From: an uncultured Oscillospiraceae bacterium
GTDB lineage: Bacteria; Bacillota; Clostridia; Oscillospirales; Oscillospiraceae
Direction of reading: 5' to 3'
DNA length: 32,189 nt
Assembly: GCA_947626585.1 (NCBI GenBank)
Contig: CANQSU010000014.1
Location: forward strand, 1 to 32,189
Shown: piece after piece, positions 15,489-23,437 of the stretch
How positions within the stretch are numbered: the stretch's first letter is position 1
Layout of the letters: each line of letters starts with the position of its first letter
Position numbers and translations under genes: made by a program
Notes under the pieces: generated by a model
What the model was told of the DNA's origin: nothing
Databases searched by the model: none
The model's input: the letters and a program-made list of their open reading frames with translations, nothing else

Positions 15489-15719
15489 TCACTTTCTTTT
15501 CCGGACGACCTTGGGGAACGGGGTCTTATCGGAAATGGTGAAGGTGTCGTACCCGGACGCGGACTGGACCACGAAGCTGATTTTATTCTCTTCGGCATGA
15601 AGGTCCACGACCGCCCATTCCGTAATATCAGGGCACTTGATGTTGATGTGTTCCTCCAATTGGTCCAGGGCGTCCTTGGCGCGGGTGACGCAGTTGTCTC
15701 TTGAGTGGTTGATGGACAT
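15489..15719 (-). CDS. Hypothetical protein, 76 aa
   Basis: Small unrecognised protein. A helix (CVTRAKDALDQLEEHINI) is followed by strands (WAVVDLHAEENKISFVVQSA) and a basic end (KVVRKRK). Its ATG overlaps the upstream stop by one base (TAATG) with GGAGGA at normal distance, showing tight translational coupling. Confidence 0.7.
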   Translation of the reverse strand: MSINHSRDNCVTRAKDALDQLEEHINIKCPDITEWAVVDLHAEENKISFVVQSASGYDTFTISDKTPFPKVVRKRK

Positions 15720-16411
15720 TACAGATCCTCCTCCGTGTTTTTCAGGTAGGGTTCAGGGTTTTGGTTCTGGGACAGGAACGAGGCAATGACGGGGCACTGC
15801 TCGTAATAGCAGTCCACGCGGGTCACGCCCTCTTTTGGCGTCTGCCAGCAGGGCACGGGCTCGTCATCATCATGAATTGTGACGCCGCCCGGGACGCAGG
15901 AATGGTAGCCCCTGGACCATAACGCGTCCACGACGGCGTGCAGGACGGCGTCGATGTCTTCGGGCATGAAGCCGACCAGGGCCGGTTTCCGGGACGGGTC
16001 CACCAGGTCCCGGCACAGGTCCAGGACGTCCGACCGCAGGACGGAGGCCCGGACGTCGCAGAACGAGGCAAACATGGCCTGCGGCACCGGGTCCGGGTTC
16101 GGGACGAATTTCAGGTTCTGGTTCTTCGTGATGATCTCCGCCTCGGTCTTGCGGATGACGGGGAGGCCGTCGAACAGCATGTCAATCGCTTTGATATACA
16201 GGCCGTCCAGGGACGTCAGCGGCCTGTCCCAGCCGGGGGTGAACTCCGGGGTGGTGTCGGACAGGGCGCAGACGTTTTCGGCGGCGAATTGCAGGTATAA
16301 CGGGTCGGATTCCAGGGCGGCGGCCCGGGACCTGGACAGCTTGGATTTCTGGACGAGGTCCCGGATCTTTTCCCGGATCTTCGTGTCTTCCAGTGAAAAC
16401 GTTGCCTTCAT
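15719..16411 (-). CDS. Hypothetical protein, 230 aa
   Basis: Not recognised. It begins with a basic helical region (KIREKIRDLVQKSKLSRSRA) and continues with mixed helices. Three Cys and several Asp lie in the C-terminal third (YHSCVPGGVTIHDDDEPVPC). The start has GGAGGA upstream. No membrane segment or catalytic motif is visible. Confidence 0.7.
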   Translation of the reverse strand: MKATFSLEDTKIREKIRDLVQKSKLSRSRAAALESDPLYLQFAAENVCALSDTTPEFTPGWDRPLTSLDGLYIKAIDMLFDGLPVIRKTEAEIITKNQNLKFVPNPDPVPQAMFASFCDVRASVLRSDVLDLCRDLVDPSRKPALVGFMPEDIDAVLHAVVDALWSRGYHSCVPGGVTIHDDDEPVPCWQTPKEGVTRVDCYYEQCPVIASFLSQNQNPEPYLKNTEEDL

Positions 16412-16429
16412 TAGGGCATTCCTCCTGAC

Positions 16430-16846
16430 TTAGTAGACCAGCACCGGCTTTTCCGTCGGGCTGGTGGGGAAGACGTAGACGACCTCTCCGTTGTGCCAGG
16501 TTTCTGTCATATGGGCCGTGACAGAGACGGATAAATTCCGGAGGAGGTAGTCGATGGTCTTTTGGTCTAAGCGGTGTACGGGACGGCGGATGTAGCTGTC
16601 AAACGTGCGTCTGACGACGTCGCAGACCGCGTCCCGCTGTTCCTGGGTCGACTCCTTATGGGTCAGCTTCAGGTCCCTGATGTAGGTCCGTTCGTCCCTG
16701 CACCATTGGTCGAGCCAGGCGTGGTGTTCGTTTGTGTCTTTTTCCGGTTCAGGGCCGGGGTCGTGCTGCCCGGTGCTGATGTAGTTGCCGAACTGCACCA
16801 GGAGCCCGGAAAAGTCGTTGTCGTGTACGGTAAGTTTGAGGATCAT
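16430..16846 (-). CDS. Hypothetical protein with LTVHDN N-terminus, 138 aa
   Basis: The start MILKLTVHDNDFSGLLVQF is a pattern I recall from small uncharacterised Firmicutes phage proteins and is shared in outline with the 104 aa protein at 22923-23237 (FNLTIHDS). The middle is helical and charged, with RTFDSYIRRPVHRL. I chose the ATG at 16846, which has a GGAG upstream. Function unknown. Confidence 0.7.
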   Translation of the reverse strand: MILKLTVHDNDFSGLLVQFGNYISTGQHDPGPEPEKDTNEHHAWLDQWCRDERTYIRDLKLTHKESTQEQRDAVCDVVRRTFDSYIRRPVHRLDQKTIDYLLRNLSVSVTAHMTETWHNGEVVYVFPTSPTEKPVLVY

Positions 16847-16862
16847 GGTTTTTCTCCGTTGT

Positions 16863-17588
16863 TTATAGGTCGTGGCGGCAGTGCCTGCAGCGGTCCGGGC
16901 CGGCATAGCAGATGTGCTCGTCGCAGTCGTTCCACGGGTGGCAGGTGTCGATGCCGGCGTCCATCAGTTCCTTTTCGATCAGGTCCGTCAGGGTTCCAAT
17001 TATTTCCATGTTCCAGTCCGGGATGCCGGTCTGGAAATATTTTTGGACGGCGTCACTGGTGATATAGCTGATGGTTTTGTCCATGACGGATTTGATCTTC
17101 GCGTATGGTCCGGATGTGACTGCGTTCCGGTCCAGGGCGATTTCAGACATGGCGCCGAGGACCGCCTGGTTCGTCGTGTTTTTGGGGTCCCGGATGACGG
17201 CTTTTGCCGCCGTGAAGCATGCCGGTTCGTTGTCGAGTGCTATGGCTTTTTGCAGCAGGGTTTTATTGGCCGAAATGGACGTCACCAGGACGGCGTACCA
17301 GACGGCGTTGTCGATCCGGTCGCCTGCCGTTGTCAAAAGGTCGTCGTCGGAGTGCGGCACGTCCTTCGGGAAGACGTGGCCTTCCGGTAGCTCGTCCATG
17401 CGGACGGCTTCGGCGCCGCAGACGGCGCAGGTCCAGATGTTCCCGTCGTCAGGCGGGGCCGTCGTCTCATCCGTGCTGATCTCTTCGATGAATTCCCCGT
17501 CCCAATTGACGCGCCAGGTCTGCGCGACGTGGGCCACCGTCAGGAATTCGGTCCGTCCGCAGACGGGGCAGATGTGCCTTGATCGCAT
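16863..17588 (-). CDS. Hypothetical protein with N-terminal zinc ribbon, 241 aa
   Basis: Cys pairs CPVC (7/10) and CAVC (54/57) form an N-terminal zinc ribbon. The middle is helical (TNQAVLGAMSEIALDRNA) and the C-terminus has another Cys/His group (CDEHICYAGPDRCRHCRH), a second possible metal site. AAGGAGGGA precedes the ATG at 17588. That start lies 49 bases inside the upstream gene, an overlap larger than usual in this window. Function unknown. Confidence 0.7.
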   Translation of the reverse strand: MRSRHICPVCGRTEFLTVAHVAQTWRVNWDGEFIEEISTDETTAPPDDGNIWTCAVCGAEAVRMDELPEGHVFPKDVPHSDDDLLTTAGDRIDNAVWYAVLVTSISANKTLLQKAIALDNEPACFTAAKAVIRDPKNTTNQAVLGAMSEIALDRNAVTSGPYAKIKSVMDKTISYITSDAVQKYFQTGIPDWNMEIIGTLTDLIEKELMDAGIDTCHPWNDCDEHICYAGPDRCRHCRHDL

Positions 17589-17752
17589 TGGTCTCCCTCC
17601 TTTTGCATGATGCTGTCCGGGATCCTGTAGCCTTTGTGCCGTTCCCGGCAGGCCGGGCACGCGACGGCGTCGCACTCATAGTCGGAGCGGCCGTCGGGCC
17701 GGCGGTGTTTTCTTTTGGTCGGTTCGATGCAGGTTTCACATTTGTCGATCAT
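17540..17752 (-). CDS. Small zinc-binding protein, 70 aa
   Basis: Cys pairs CETC (5/8) and CPAC around residue 35, with another Cys before it, indicate one zinc site in a basic, Arg/Lys-rich N-terminal half. The C-terminal end is low in structure. The ATG at 17752 lies five bases after the upstream stop and has no strong Shine-Dalgarno, so reinitiation is likely. The last 49 bases overlap the start of the next gene. Confidence 0.6.
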   Translation of the reverse strand: MIDKCETCIEPTKRKHRRPDGRSDYECDAVACPACRERHKGYRIPDSIMQKEGDQCDQGTSAPSADGPNS

Positions 17753-17756
17753 AGTT

Positions 17757-18299
17757 TTAACATGACAGTTGCGTCTTGAATTTCTCACCCATGATTTCTT
17801 CCAGTTCATCATAGATATGGTCTTCGAGTGTCAGGAGCTTGCCTTCGGTTTTCGTGAGGATCAGTGCGTGTGCCCACAGGGACCTGAGCTTTTCGTAGCC
17901 GATTTCCATGACGACAATACAGTCATCCTTCGGGATTAGGGGCTGGAGCAGGTCGACAAACGCGTCCTCGCGCTCCCACGTGTCGGCGTCCTCGTATTCT
18001 GAAACGTCAATGCCGTTTTCGTCGCACCAGGCCCGGACCATGCGGCCGTACTCGTTATGGTTGGCCTGGGCTCGGACCGGTATGGTTTTGTCCGGGTGTG
18101 CTTTGGCGAGCAGGATCTCTTCGGCGATGCTGTCCGGCAGGTCTCCGTCCTGGGACCCGAAGGCGTATTTCCCTTCGTCGTTCTGCCAGAGCTTGCCGTT
18201 CTGCAGGTTGAACCCGGCGACGTCCATGAGGGCCTTGAATTTTGCTTCGTCCGCCACGGAGAAGTAATTCGTGCGGAACCTGGAGACGGGGTCTGCCAT
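17757..18299 (-). CDS. Conserved hypothetical protein, 180 aa
   Basis: The opening RFRTNYFSVADEAKFKALMD is familiar from uncharacterised phage and mobile-element proteins (RxNYFxVxDxxxF pattern). It is acidic, with EYEDADTWEREDAFVDLLQP in the centre and a helical end. GGAGGTGG precedes the start. No function is known to me. Confidence 0.75.
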   Translation of the reverse strand: MADPVSRFRTNYFSVADEAKFKALMDVAGFNLQNGKLWQNDEGKYAFGSQDGDLPDSIAEEILLAKAHPDKTIPVRAQANHNEYGRMVRAWCDENGIDVSEYEDADTWEREDAFVDLLQPLIPKDDCIVVMEIGYEKLRSLWAHALILTKTEGKLLTLEDHIYDELEEIMGEKFKTQLSC

Positions 18300-18301
18300 G
18301 G

Positions 18302-18784
18302 TCAGCCCACCTCCGTTTCATCGGCGAAGCGGCATTCGGCCGCGTGTACGACTTCCTCGCCGGAGAGCAGCTCGATGGAGTCCGGGTCGGCCGTAAGCTC
18401 GGCCAGGTCATAATGTGCCTTGGCGTATTCGATGGCATCATCCAGGGACAGGTTCGCGGGGACCTTGCAGCTGGCCGTGTAATAGGCTTTGCAGGTCATG
18501 GCGAGGACGAGTTCCCTTTCACCGACCGCAGACAGGTTGAACCGGACAAAGAAACCGGTGGACGACTTGTCCGCCGGCGTGACTTCGCAGGCGGTCACGT
18601 CGACGACGTGGTTGGCGGAGTTCATCTGTTCGTAATGTTTACGGACGATCTGCTCAGCCGCGGCGGCGTCGGGGGCCGTGACGAACCCGGATTCGGTCTC
18701 GATGGATCCCTGCTGGTAATTCGTGCCGGGCATGACGGTCTGGGTGAACCGCACCGTGGCCTTGAATAAAACATTGTTTGGCAT
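18302..18784 (-). CDS. Hypothetical protein, 160 aa
   Basis: Two halves each hold strands followed by an Ala/Asp-rich helix (TAPDAAAAEQIVRKHYEQM; NLSLDDAIEYAKAHYDLAEL), suggesting an internal duplication. The middle strand segment is FFVRFNLSAVGERELVLAMT. The ATG at 18784 has GGAGTG upstream and is preferred to an ATG three codons earlier that lies too close to it. Not recognised. Confidence 0.7.
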   Translation of the reverse strand: MPNNVLFKATVRFTQTVMPGTNYQQGSIETESGFVTAPDAAAAEQIVRKHYEQMNSANHVVDVTACEVTPADKSSTGFFVRFNLSAVGERELVLAMTCKAYYTASCKVPANLSLDDAIEYAKAHYDLAELTADPDSIELLSGEEVVHAAECRFADETEVG

Positions 18785-18807
18785 CGTTGTCACTCCTTTC
18801 GTGTGGT

Positions 18808-19314
18808 TTATTGGCAGGCGACGCTTGCCGGAAGGTCCTTGTACGGCCGTTTCGGCCTTGCGCCTGTGATCTTGATCGGGAATGGGAGCATGGCATTGGA
18901 CATCTCGTCGCAGGCGATCTCGATGCCGAGGCAGCGTTTCCAGTCTGTTTTCATGTACGTGCCGCAGAGGCCTTTGTCGGCGTAGTGTGCGGCGATGCCG
19001 GGGCAGTCCTGATCACGGCCCTCGTCGATGGCCTTGGCGAGATCGAAGAACACCTGTTCAACTTTTTTGTGCCTGGTCTTGTTGTACAGGGCGGCCTGGA
19101 TGCGGCCCCTGTTCCAGTCGACTACAAGGTCGTAGGCGTCGCGGCCGTCAAAAATGCCGTATCCTTCATAATCTTTTTCTTCGTACACGGTCCCGTCCGG
19201 CGCGACCAGATATCCGCGGCCGCCGTAGGGCAGCTTGCATTTTTGCAGGAAGTCCGTGCCGGACTTATCATATTGGGCCGGCCTGTCGGCCAGCGTCCAG
19301 GTAAAGAACCCCAT
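18808..19314 (-). CDS. Conserved hypothetical protein, MGFFTWTLAD family, 168 aa
   Basis: The N-terminus MGFFTWTLADRP and the following KLPYGGRGYLVAPDGTV and YEGYGIFDGRDAYDLVVDWN are the hallmarks of a widespread uncharacterised family I know from Firmicutes phages and conjugative elements. Its function is not established. GGAGG precedes the start. Its presence is one reason to place the element in the gut Firmicutes mobile pool. Confidence 0.82.
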   Translation of the reverse strand: MGFFTWTLADRPAQYDKSGTDFLQKCKLPYGGRGYLVAPDGTVYEEKDYEGYGIFDGRDAYDLVVDWNRGRIQAALYNKTRHKKVEQVFFDLAKAIDEGRDQDCPGIAAHYADKGLCGTYMKTDWKRCLGIEIACDEMSNAMLPFPIKITGARPKRPYKDLPASVACQ

Positions 19315-19325
19315 GGCATTTCCTC

Positions 19326-19646
19326 CTAAAATCCGGACCGGTCGCCGACGCAGATCGGTGGCAGGCCGGCGGGTTCAAAATTTTGCACCAGGTAGTCCGT
19401 GTAGCCGCAGATAGCCTTGTTTTCCTCTGTTGTAGGGACAACGCCTTCCTTCCAGACCGGCATGAGCCAGTACGGTTTGGCGTTCCGGGCGTTTAAGACC
19501 ATGCACTCCGTGCATTCTTTCGGGAGCGTCTTTGGATAGTTCTTGGCGTTGTAACGGCAGTAGGCGCAGCCGGAATGTTCGCGTATGATCTCGATGCACT
19601 CCAGCTTGTCCCGGATGCTTTCTGGTATCTGTTTTATCGTCTTCAT
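19326..19646 (-). CDS. Cysteine-rich hypothetical protein, 106 aa
   Basis: The pairs CAYC (27/30) and CTEC (46/49), plus two later Cys, point to a zinc-binding fold. The N-terminus is basic and helical (KTIKQIPESIRDKLECIEII). GGAGGA lies before the ATG at 19646, which overlaps the upstream stop as ATGA. The stop is TAG. Not assigned to a named family. Confidence 0.7.
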   Translation of the reverse strand: MKTIKQIPESIRDKLECIEIIREHSGCAYCRYNAKNYPKTLPKECTECMVLNARNAKPYWLMPVWKEGVVPTTEENKAICGYTDYLVQNFEPAGLPPICVGDRSGF

Positions 19647-19864
19647 GCGAGTTCCTCCGGCCATAGGCCTTTGTCCAGGAAATTGGACAGTTCTTTGTAG
19701 GACAACAGGGAATAATCGGACCCGGACAGCCATGGGCGGCCGTGGCTTTCACACCAGCAGCCGGACATGGACCGGTAGAAGCCGCGTTCTTCCATGAGCC
19801 GGTACTTTTTGAACATGGCCGGAAGGTTTTTCACGTGGCGCCAGATTTTTGACAGGAATTTCAC
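19643..19864 (-). CDS. Small basic/aromatic protein with GTG start, 73 aa
   Basis: GGAGGG precedes a GTG at 19864 that overlaps the upstream stop (GTGA), so GTG is the likely start. The protein starts MKFLSKIWRHVKNLPAMFKK after initiation at GTG: a basic amphipathic helix that could contact membrane or nucleic acid. A CWC follows. Not recognised. Confidence 0.65.
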   Translation of the reverse strand: MKFLSKIWRHVKNLPAMFKKYRLMEERGFYRSMSGCWCESHGRPWLSGSDYSLLSYKELSNFLDKGLWPEELA

Positions 19865-20724
19865 AGCGAGCCCTCCTTCCGCATGGCTTGTTCCGTCGCG
19901 TACACGGAGCGCCAGAGGTCGAGTTCCGGGCCGGCGGCGTCGATTTTTGCGTTGATCCATTTTAAGATGGGCAGGTCGTTTTCCCGCCATTTTTCCATGA
20001 CCCGGTCCACATTGGCGTTTTTGAAGTGCGCTTTGACGTACTCACGGATCCTGTTTTCATCCGTGCTGGACCTGACCATTGGATAATACCTGGGCAGGAC
20101 GGGGATGTCGAGCCCGGTGTTCTCTTTCGTGAGCAGGACGAACTTGTCCACCACGCAGGACCGGACACCGTTTTCGTCCGTGACGTAGGCCGTCGACCAG
20201 TAGGCCGGAACTTCGCTGGTGGCGATGTAGTTTTTGGCCATGTGCAGGACGTGCTCGATCAGGTGCTTCATCGGGATGTGGAGCAGCCGTGTGCTCCAGA
20301 GCCGGTATAGATATCCGTTCCAGTCGTGCACCCATTCCGTTGTCTGGTCGAGCCATGGCTTTTCTTTCTTGGCGATTTTCATGGCGTCCGTCCAGGCCAC
20401 GGAGAGTCTGTCCAGGGCACCGTAATAGCTGCGGGCGAGTTCCTGGTCGATTTTATCGGCTGTCCGGAACGGGTGGTTCTCGACGTCTGACACGGCCTCC
20501 TGGAGCAGGTATTTTGACGCGGCGACGCGTTCCTCCTGGGACATTTTCTGTTCCGGAATGAGCAGGCCGGCGCGGACCAGGTCATGGATCCAGCCGTCGA
20601 AGTCCGTCCCCTGGAGCTTCTGGTCCCGGAGCCCCTCGGAGCTGTCGAAGTGCCGTTTTAGTTCGGATTCCAGGAAGATCTCCAGGTAGTTGTTTTCATG
20701 GTACGCGTATGCCCTGCCAGGCAT
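19861..20724 (-). CDS. Hypothetical protein, 287 aa
   Basis: A largely helical soluble protein that I do not recognise. It has several Trp-rich segments (WLDQTTEWVHDWNGYLYRLW) and two Asp/Glu-bearing helices, but no complete catalytic motif. I chose MPGRAYAYHE at 20724, which has AGGGGGTG upstream; a longer frame would lie inside the neighbour. Its stop is shared with the following GTG start. Confidence 0.72.
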   Translation of the reverse strand: MPGRAYAYHENNYLEIFLESELKRHFDSSEGLRDQKLQGTDFDGWIHDLVRAGLLIPEQKMSQEERVAASKYLLQEAVSDVENHPFRTADKIDQELARSYYGALDRLSVAWTDAMKIAKKEKPWLDQTTEWVHDWNGYLYRLWSTRLLHIPMKHLIEHVLHMAKNYIATSEVPAYWSTAYVTDENGVRSCVVDKFVLLTKENTGLDIPVLPRYYPMVRSSTDENRIREYVKAHFKNANVDRVMEKWRENDLPILKWINAKIDAAGPELDLWRSVYATEQAMRKEGSL

Positions 20725-20725
20725 A

Positions 20726-21196
20726 TCAGTCACCCCCTTCGAAATGGTTGTCCGTAAAGCCGTCGAGGGCTTCGCGCAGGTTGCCAAGGGCTGCGATGAA
20801 CCAGCCAAGGACCCTTTGGCCGCCGATGGTCTTCGCGTCTTCGACCGTGTCGGCCTCAAACGGAGGGCAGTTGAAGTCCACTTTCGTGCCGCCCATTACC
20901 AGGAAGATCACGACCATCCACATGTTGTCCCCGCCGGGATAGGGCAGGAGCGTTGCCTGGAAGCCGTCGACGGGGCCTTCTTCAGGTTCGTGGTGGTACA
21001 CAAACCCGTGCATGACACCGGGAAAACGCATGTGGTTGCCGAATATCGCGGCGATGGCCTCGTCCAGGCTTTGGGCCTTGGAAAGGCGCTCCCCGACGGT
21101 GCCGTCAGGGACGTCCTCCGGCGGCGTCTGGAACGGGAAGATCCGGTCCACCGGTATGTCCAGGGGCTCCCATTTGAATTCAATGTCGTCAGGCAT
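20726..21196 (-). CDS. Hypothetical protein, 156 aa
   Basis: Unrecognised. Mixed alpha/beta, with GVMHGFVYHHEPEEGPVDGF and NMWMVVIFLVMGGTKVDFNC in the centre; the second stretch is hydrophobic but is probably a buried strand pair, since Asp and Cys follow at once. The C-terminus is helical (RVLGWFIAALGNLREAL). GAAGG precedes the start. Confidence 0.7.
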   Translation of the reverse strand: MPDDIEFKWEPLDIPVDRIFPFQTPPEDVPDGTVGERLSKAQSLDEAIAAIFGNHMRFPGVMHGFVYHHEPEEGPVDGFQATLLPYPGGDNMWMVVIFLVMGGTKVDFNCPPFEADTVEDAKTIGGQRVLGWFIAALGNLREALDGFTDNHFEGGD

Positions 21197-21214
21197 CCTA
21201 TGTCCTTCTTTCCG

Positions 21215-21568
21215 TCACTTGTAGATATGTTCGGCGATAAAGCCGGCGAGCGTGGCCGCGAAGGCTTTTTTCTGGGCCGGGCCCATGCCGGCGTTTTCCA
21301 TGGCTTCCGGGATGCCCTTCTCGAACAGGCAGCAGAGCCAGTGGTGGTTCCGGTCCTCGGTGATGTTGGCCAGGATTTCCAGGTAGTCCATCCCGGTCCA
21401 GTCCGCACGCTGGACTTCCATCAGGCCTTTGAAGTCGTCCGGGCCGTATTCTTCCAGCGGCCCGTAGACATACTGGTGGCGGCCGATGCTGTCGGCCATG
21501 ACGGTCCAGTTTTTTACGAACCCGTCCAGGATCTCGGCTTTGCGTTTGTTTTCGGGGTCTGTGATCAT
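21215..21568 (-). CDS. Hypothetical protein, 117 aa
   Basis: A helical small protein (DPENKRKAEILDGFVKNWTV; MDYLEILANITEDRNHHWLC) ending in a helix that includes AAFAATLAGF-like hydrophobics. The ATG at 21568 overlaps the stop of the 446 aa gene as ATGA, with GGAGAGGA upstream, so the two are coupled. Not recognised. As the immediate partner of a possible Acr-like gene it deserves attention. Confidence 0.7.
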   Translation of the reverse strand: MITDPENKRKAEILDGFVKNWTVMADSIGRHQYVYGPLEEYGPDDFKGLMEVQRADWTGMDYLEILANITEDRNHHWLCCLFEKGIPEAMENAGMGPAQKKAFAATLAGFIAEHIYK

Positions 21569-22905
21569 GTTTCCTCTCCTTTGATTTCGACCGTGCGGTG
21601 CGCCGGGGCCGCCGCGACGTCCTTCAGGGCCTGGCGGGTCTTGACCTGCGGTCCGATCCAGACGCGCTTGCCGGTCTTTTTGTAATAGCGCCAGTGCCCG
21701 GCCTGGGTCCATTTTGGCGTGCGGTACAGGGCGGCGCGACGCTTGGTCATGGCCTGTGGTAAGTTCTCGGATTTTACTGTGATCGGGCCTACGGCGCGGA
21801 CGGTGCGTTCGGGGTACTGTACCGGAGTGTTGGCTGATTTTTCCTCGTCGGTGCGGGGTACCGTTTCCGGTTTTTTCGCCGCGGGCTTGGCCTTTTTGCG
21901 GTTTGCGTGGATCAGGGCGTTTGCCAGGGAAATGAGCCAGAAGAACTGCATGCCGAGGGTTGAGAGCGGCGTGCAGCCGTTCTGTTCCATATGCCGTTCT
22001 GCCCGTTCCGCGACGTCGATGGCTTCGTTCTGCCAGATTTCTCGGTCTGTGTCGGTCCAGCCGTTGAATTTTGCCGTGTCCAGCTTTTTGTAGATCTGGG
22101 ACGGTAGCATTTTGTCTTCATCGTTGGTGTCCAGGGCGAAGCGGTTCCCGCCGGAGAAGATGAACCCGACCTCGCCACACATGCCCGGAGTCCAGCCGTC
22201 CCACTCCATATGGTCGTGCAGCCACACCGTGACAAGCTGCCGCTCCGTGCTCACGCCCGTCACGCGAAAGTAAATATAGCGGTTGTCGTTGGCCCGGACG
22301 ACACCCTCGTTGAAGCAGGGGATCGCCGCGGCGAAGGGGCCGACGAGGTTTTCGTAGTCCGTGTCGGCCTGGTCGTAGGCGGACTCCGTCGGGACGGAAT
22401 GGCCGTCTCCCTTGTCTTTATAGGCGCCGCGCATGTCCAGCACGTCAAAATCGTGTTCCAGCTGCCAGCGGGTGTACCCGTATCCGGATTCCAGCAGGGC
22501 CCTGTTGTAGTCCCGAGCCAGCTCGTCCCGCCGCACGGTGACGGGTATGTAGTCGTCCGGGTTGCCGTGTTGTCCTGGGAAGCGGACAGCCGTGAATTGG
22601 CCTTGCAGGCTGTTGTCCCGCATGTACGCTTCGGCAACTTGCCCGATGTTGACTGGCGCCGGGTTTGTTCCAGGCCGGAGCAGCAGGGCGTTCGGGGTCT
22701 GTGTCGGCTTGTGGTTCGGGCCTCCGATCAGGTTGCGCTGGACCGTGACCTGCGGGAAGCCGCGCATGCCGGACTTGTACACTAGCATGGACTTTACTGG
22801 GTTTTCAGACGGGATTTCTCTCTGGGTGTTATCCTCTAGGAATTGCGCTGCCGGGTCGCGGGCCCGTTTTTCCTGCCGCACGCGCGGCCGTTTCTTCTTT
22901 GCCAT
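21565..22905 (-). CDS. 446 aa protein, paralogue of the 26870-28057 gene; possible remote AcrVA2-like architecture
   Basis: A basic N-terminal tail (MAKKKRPRVRQEKRAR) is followed by a central fold with AAAIPCFNEGVVRANDNRYI, VTVWLHDHMEWDGWTP and an aromatic helix (LGMQFFWLISLANALIHANR), then a Lys/Pro-rich linker and a final YRTPKWTQAGHWRYYKKTGK ahead of RVWIGP. The same order of elements and the terminal GHWxxY...G...R-W-x-P motif remind me of AcrVA2, an anti-Cas12a protein ending in RRGHWHGYWQG. This is inference from motif order, not a search. The start has AGGACAGG upstream and the gene is coupled to the next by ATGA. Confidence 0.7.
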   Translation of the reverse strand: MAKKKRPRVRQEKRARDPAAQFLEDNTQREIPSENPVKSMLVYKSGMRGFPQVTVQRNLIGGPNHKPTQTPNALLLRPGTNPAPVNIGQVAEAYMRDNSLQGQFTAVRFPGQHGNPDDYIPVTVRRDELARDYNRALLESGYGYTRWQLEHDFDVLDMRGAYKDKGDGHSVPTESAYDQADTDYENLVGPFAAAIPCFNEGVVRANDNRYIYFRVTGVSTERQLVTVWLHDHMEWDGWTPGMCGEVGFIFSGGNRFALDTNDEDKMLPSQIYKKLDTAKFNGWTDTDREIWQNEAIDVAERAERHMEQNGCTPLSTLGMQFFWLISLANALIHANRKKAKPAAKKPETVPRTDEEKSANTPVQYPERTVRAVGPITVKSENLPQAMTKRRAALYRTPKWTQAGHWRYYKKTGKRVWIGPQVKTRQALKDVAAAPAHRTVEIKGEET

Positions 22906-22922
22906 GCCCTGTCCTCCTGTCC

Positions 22923-23237
22923 TTATAAGCCTAATTCAGCGGCGAGGTCTTCGTCGTGTTCCACCTCCATGTCCATGGACCGGTTCGCCTTTACGGGATA
23001 CAGCCCTTCCCGGATGTAATAAGGCTCGGGTACGGAGATGGCGACGTCGCCCCAGTTGAAGCTGCCGTTGTTGTTCTCGATGTCCTTCTTTCCGTCCTCG
23101 GATAAAAGGTAGTTCTTTACGGCCGCGCGGACCGCGGCCTCGGCTGTCGCCGGGCTCGTGTGTTCCGTCCTGAAGTTCAGGACGATGGCTTCGGCCTGTC
23201 CGGTCGAGTCGTGGATCGTCAGGTTGAATGCGTACAT
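22923..23237 (-). CDS. Hypothetical protein, 104 aa
   Basis: Starts MYAFNLTIHDSTGQAEAIVL, close in pattern to the LTVHDN protein at 16430-16846, then a helix (PATAEAAVRAAVKNYLLSED) and a strand/acidic end (MEVEHDEDLAAELGL). The ATG at 23237 is chosen for GGAGA upstream. Function unknown. A distant paralogue relation between the two is possible. Confidence 0.7.
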   Translation of the reverse strand: MYAFNLTIHDSTGQAEAIVLNFRTEHTSPATAEAAVRAAVKNYLLSEDGKKDIENNNGSFNWGDVAISVPEPYYIREGLYPVKANRSMDMEVEHDEDLAAELGL

Positions 23238-23260
23238 GGCGGTCTCCTTTCTCAAAACAT

Positions 23261-23419
23261 TCAGAAACCCATGCGCTCCATGGATTCGCGGAGGCGGTAC
23301 AGGTCATGGTACATGGTTATCGCGTCCTCGTCGTAATTCAGGTCTTTTTCGCTGGGTTCCGGGCCGTCCGTCAGTCCATCAAGGATTGCCTTCAGGCTTA
23401 TCAGTTTTTCCCTGTCCAT
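23261..23419 (-). CDS. Very small helical protein, 52 aa
   Basis: A short frame with AAAGGA 10 bases before the ATG. It reads as two charged helices (MDREKLISLKAILDGLTDGP, then MYHDLYRLRESMERMGF) joined by an acidic loop. It fills exactly the gap between its neighbours, with 17-23 bases on each side, which supports it being real. No family recognised. Confidence 0.65.
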   Translation of the reverse strand: MDREKLISLKAILDGLTDGPEPSEKDLNYDEDAITMYHDLYRLRESMERMGF

Positions 23420-23437
23420 TGTGTTACGTCCTTTCTG

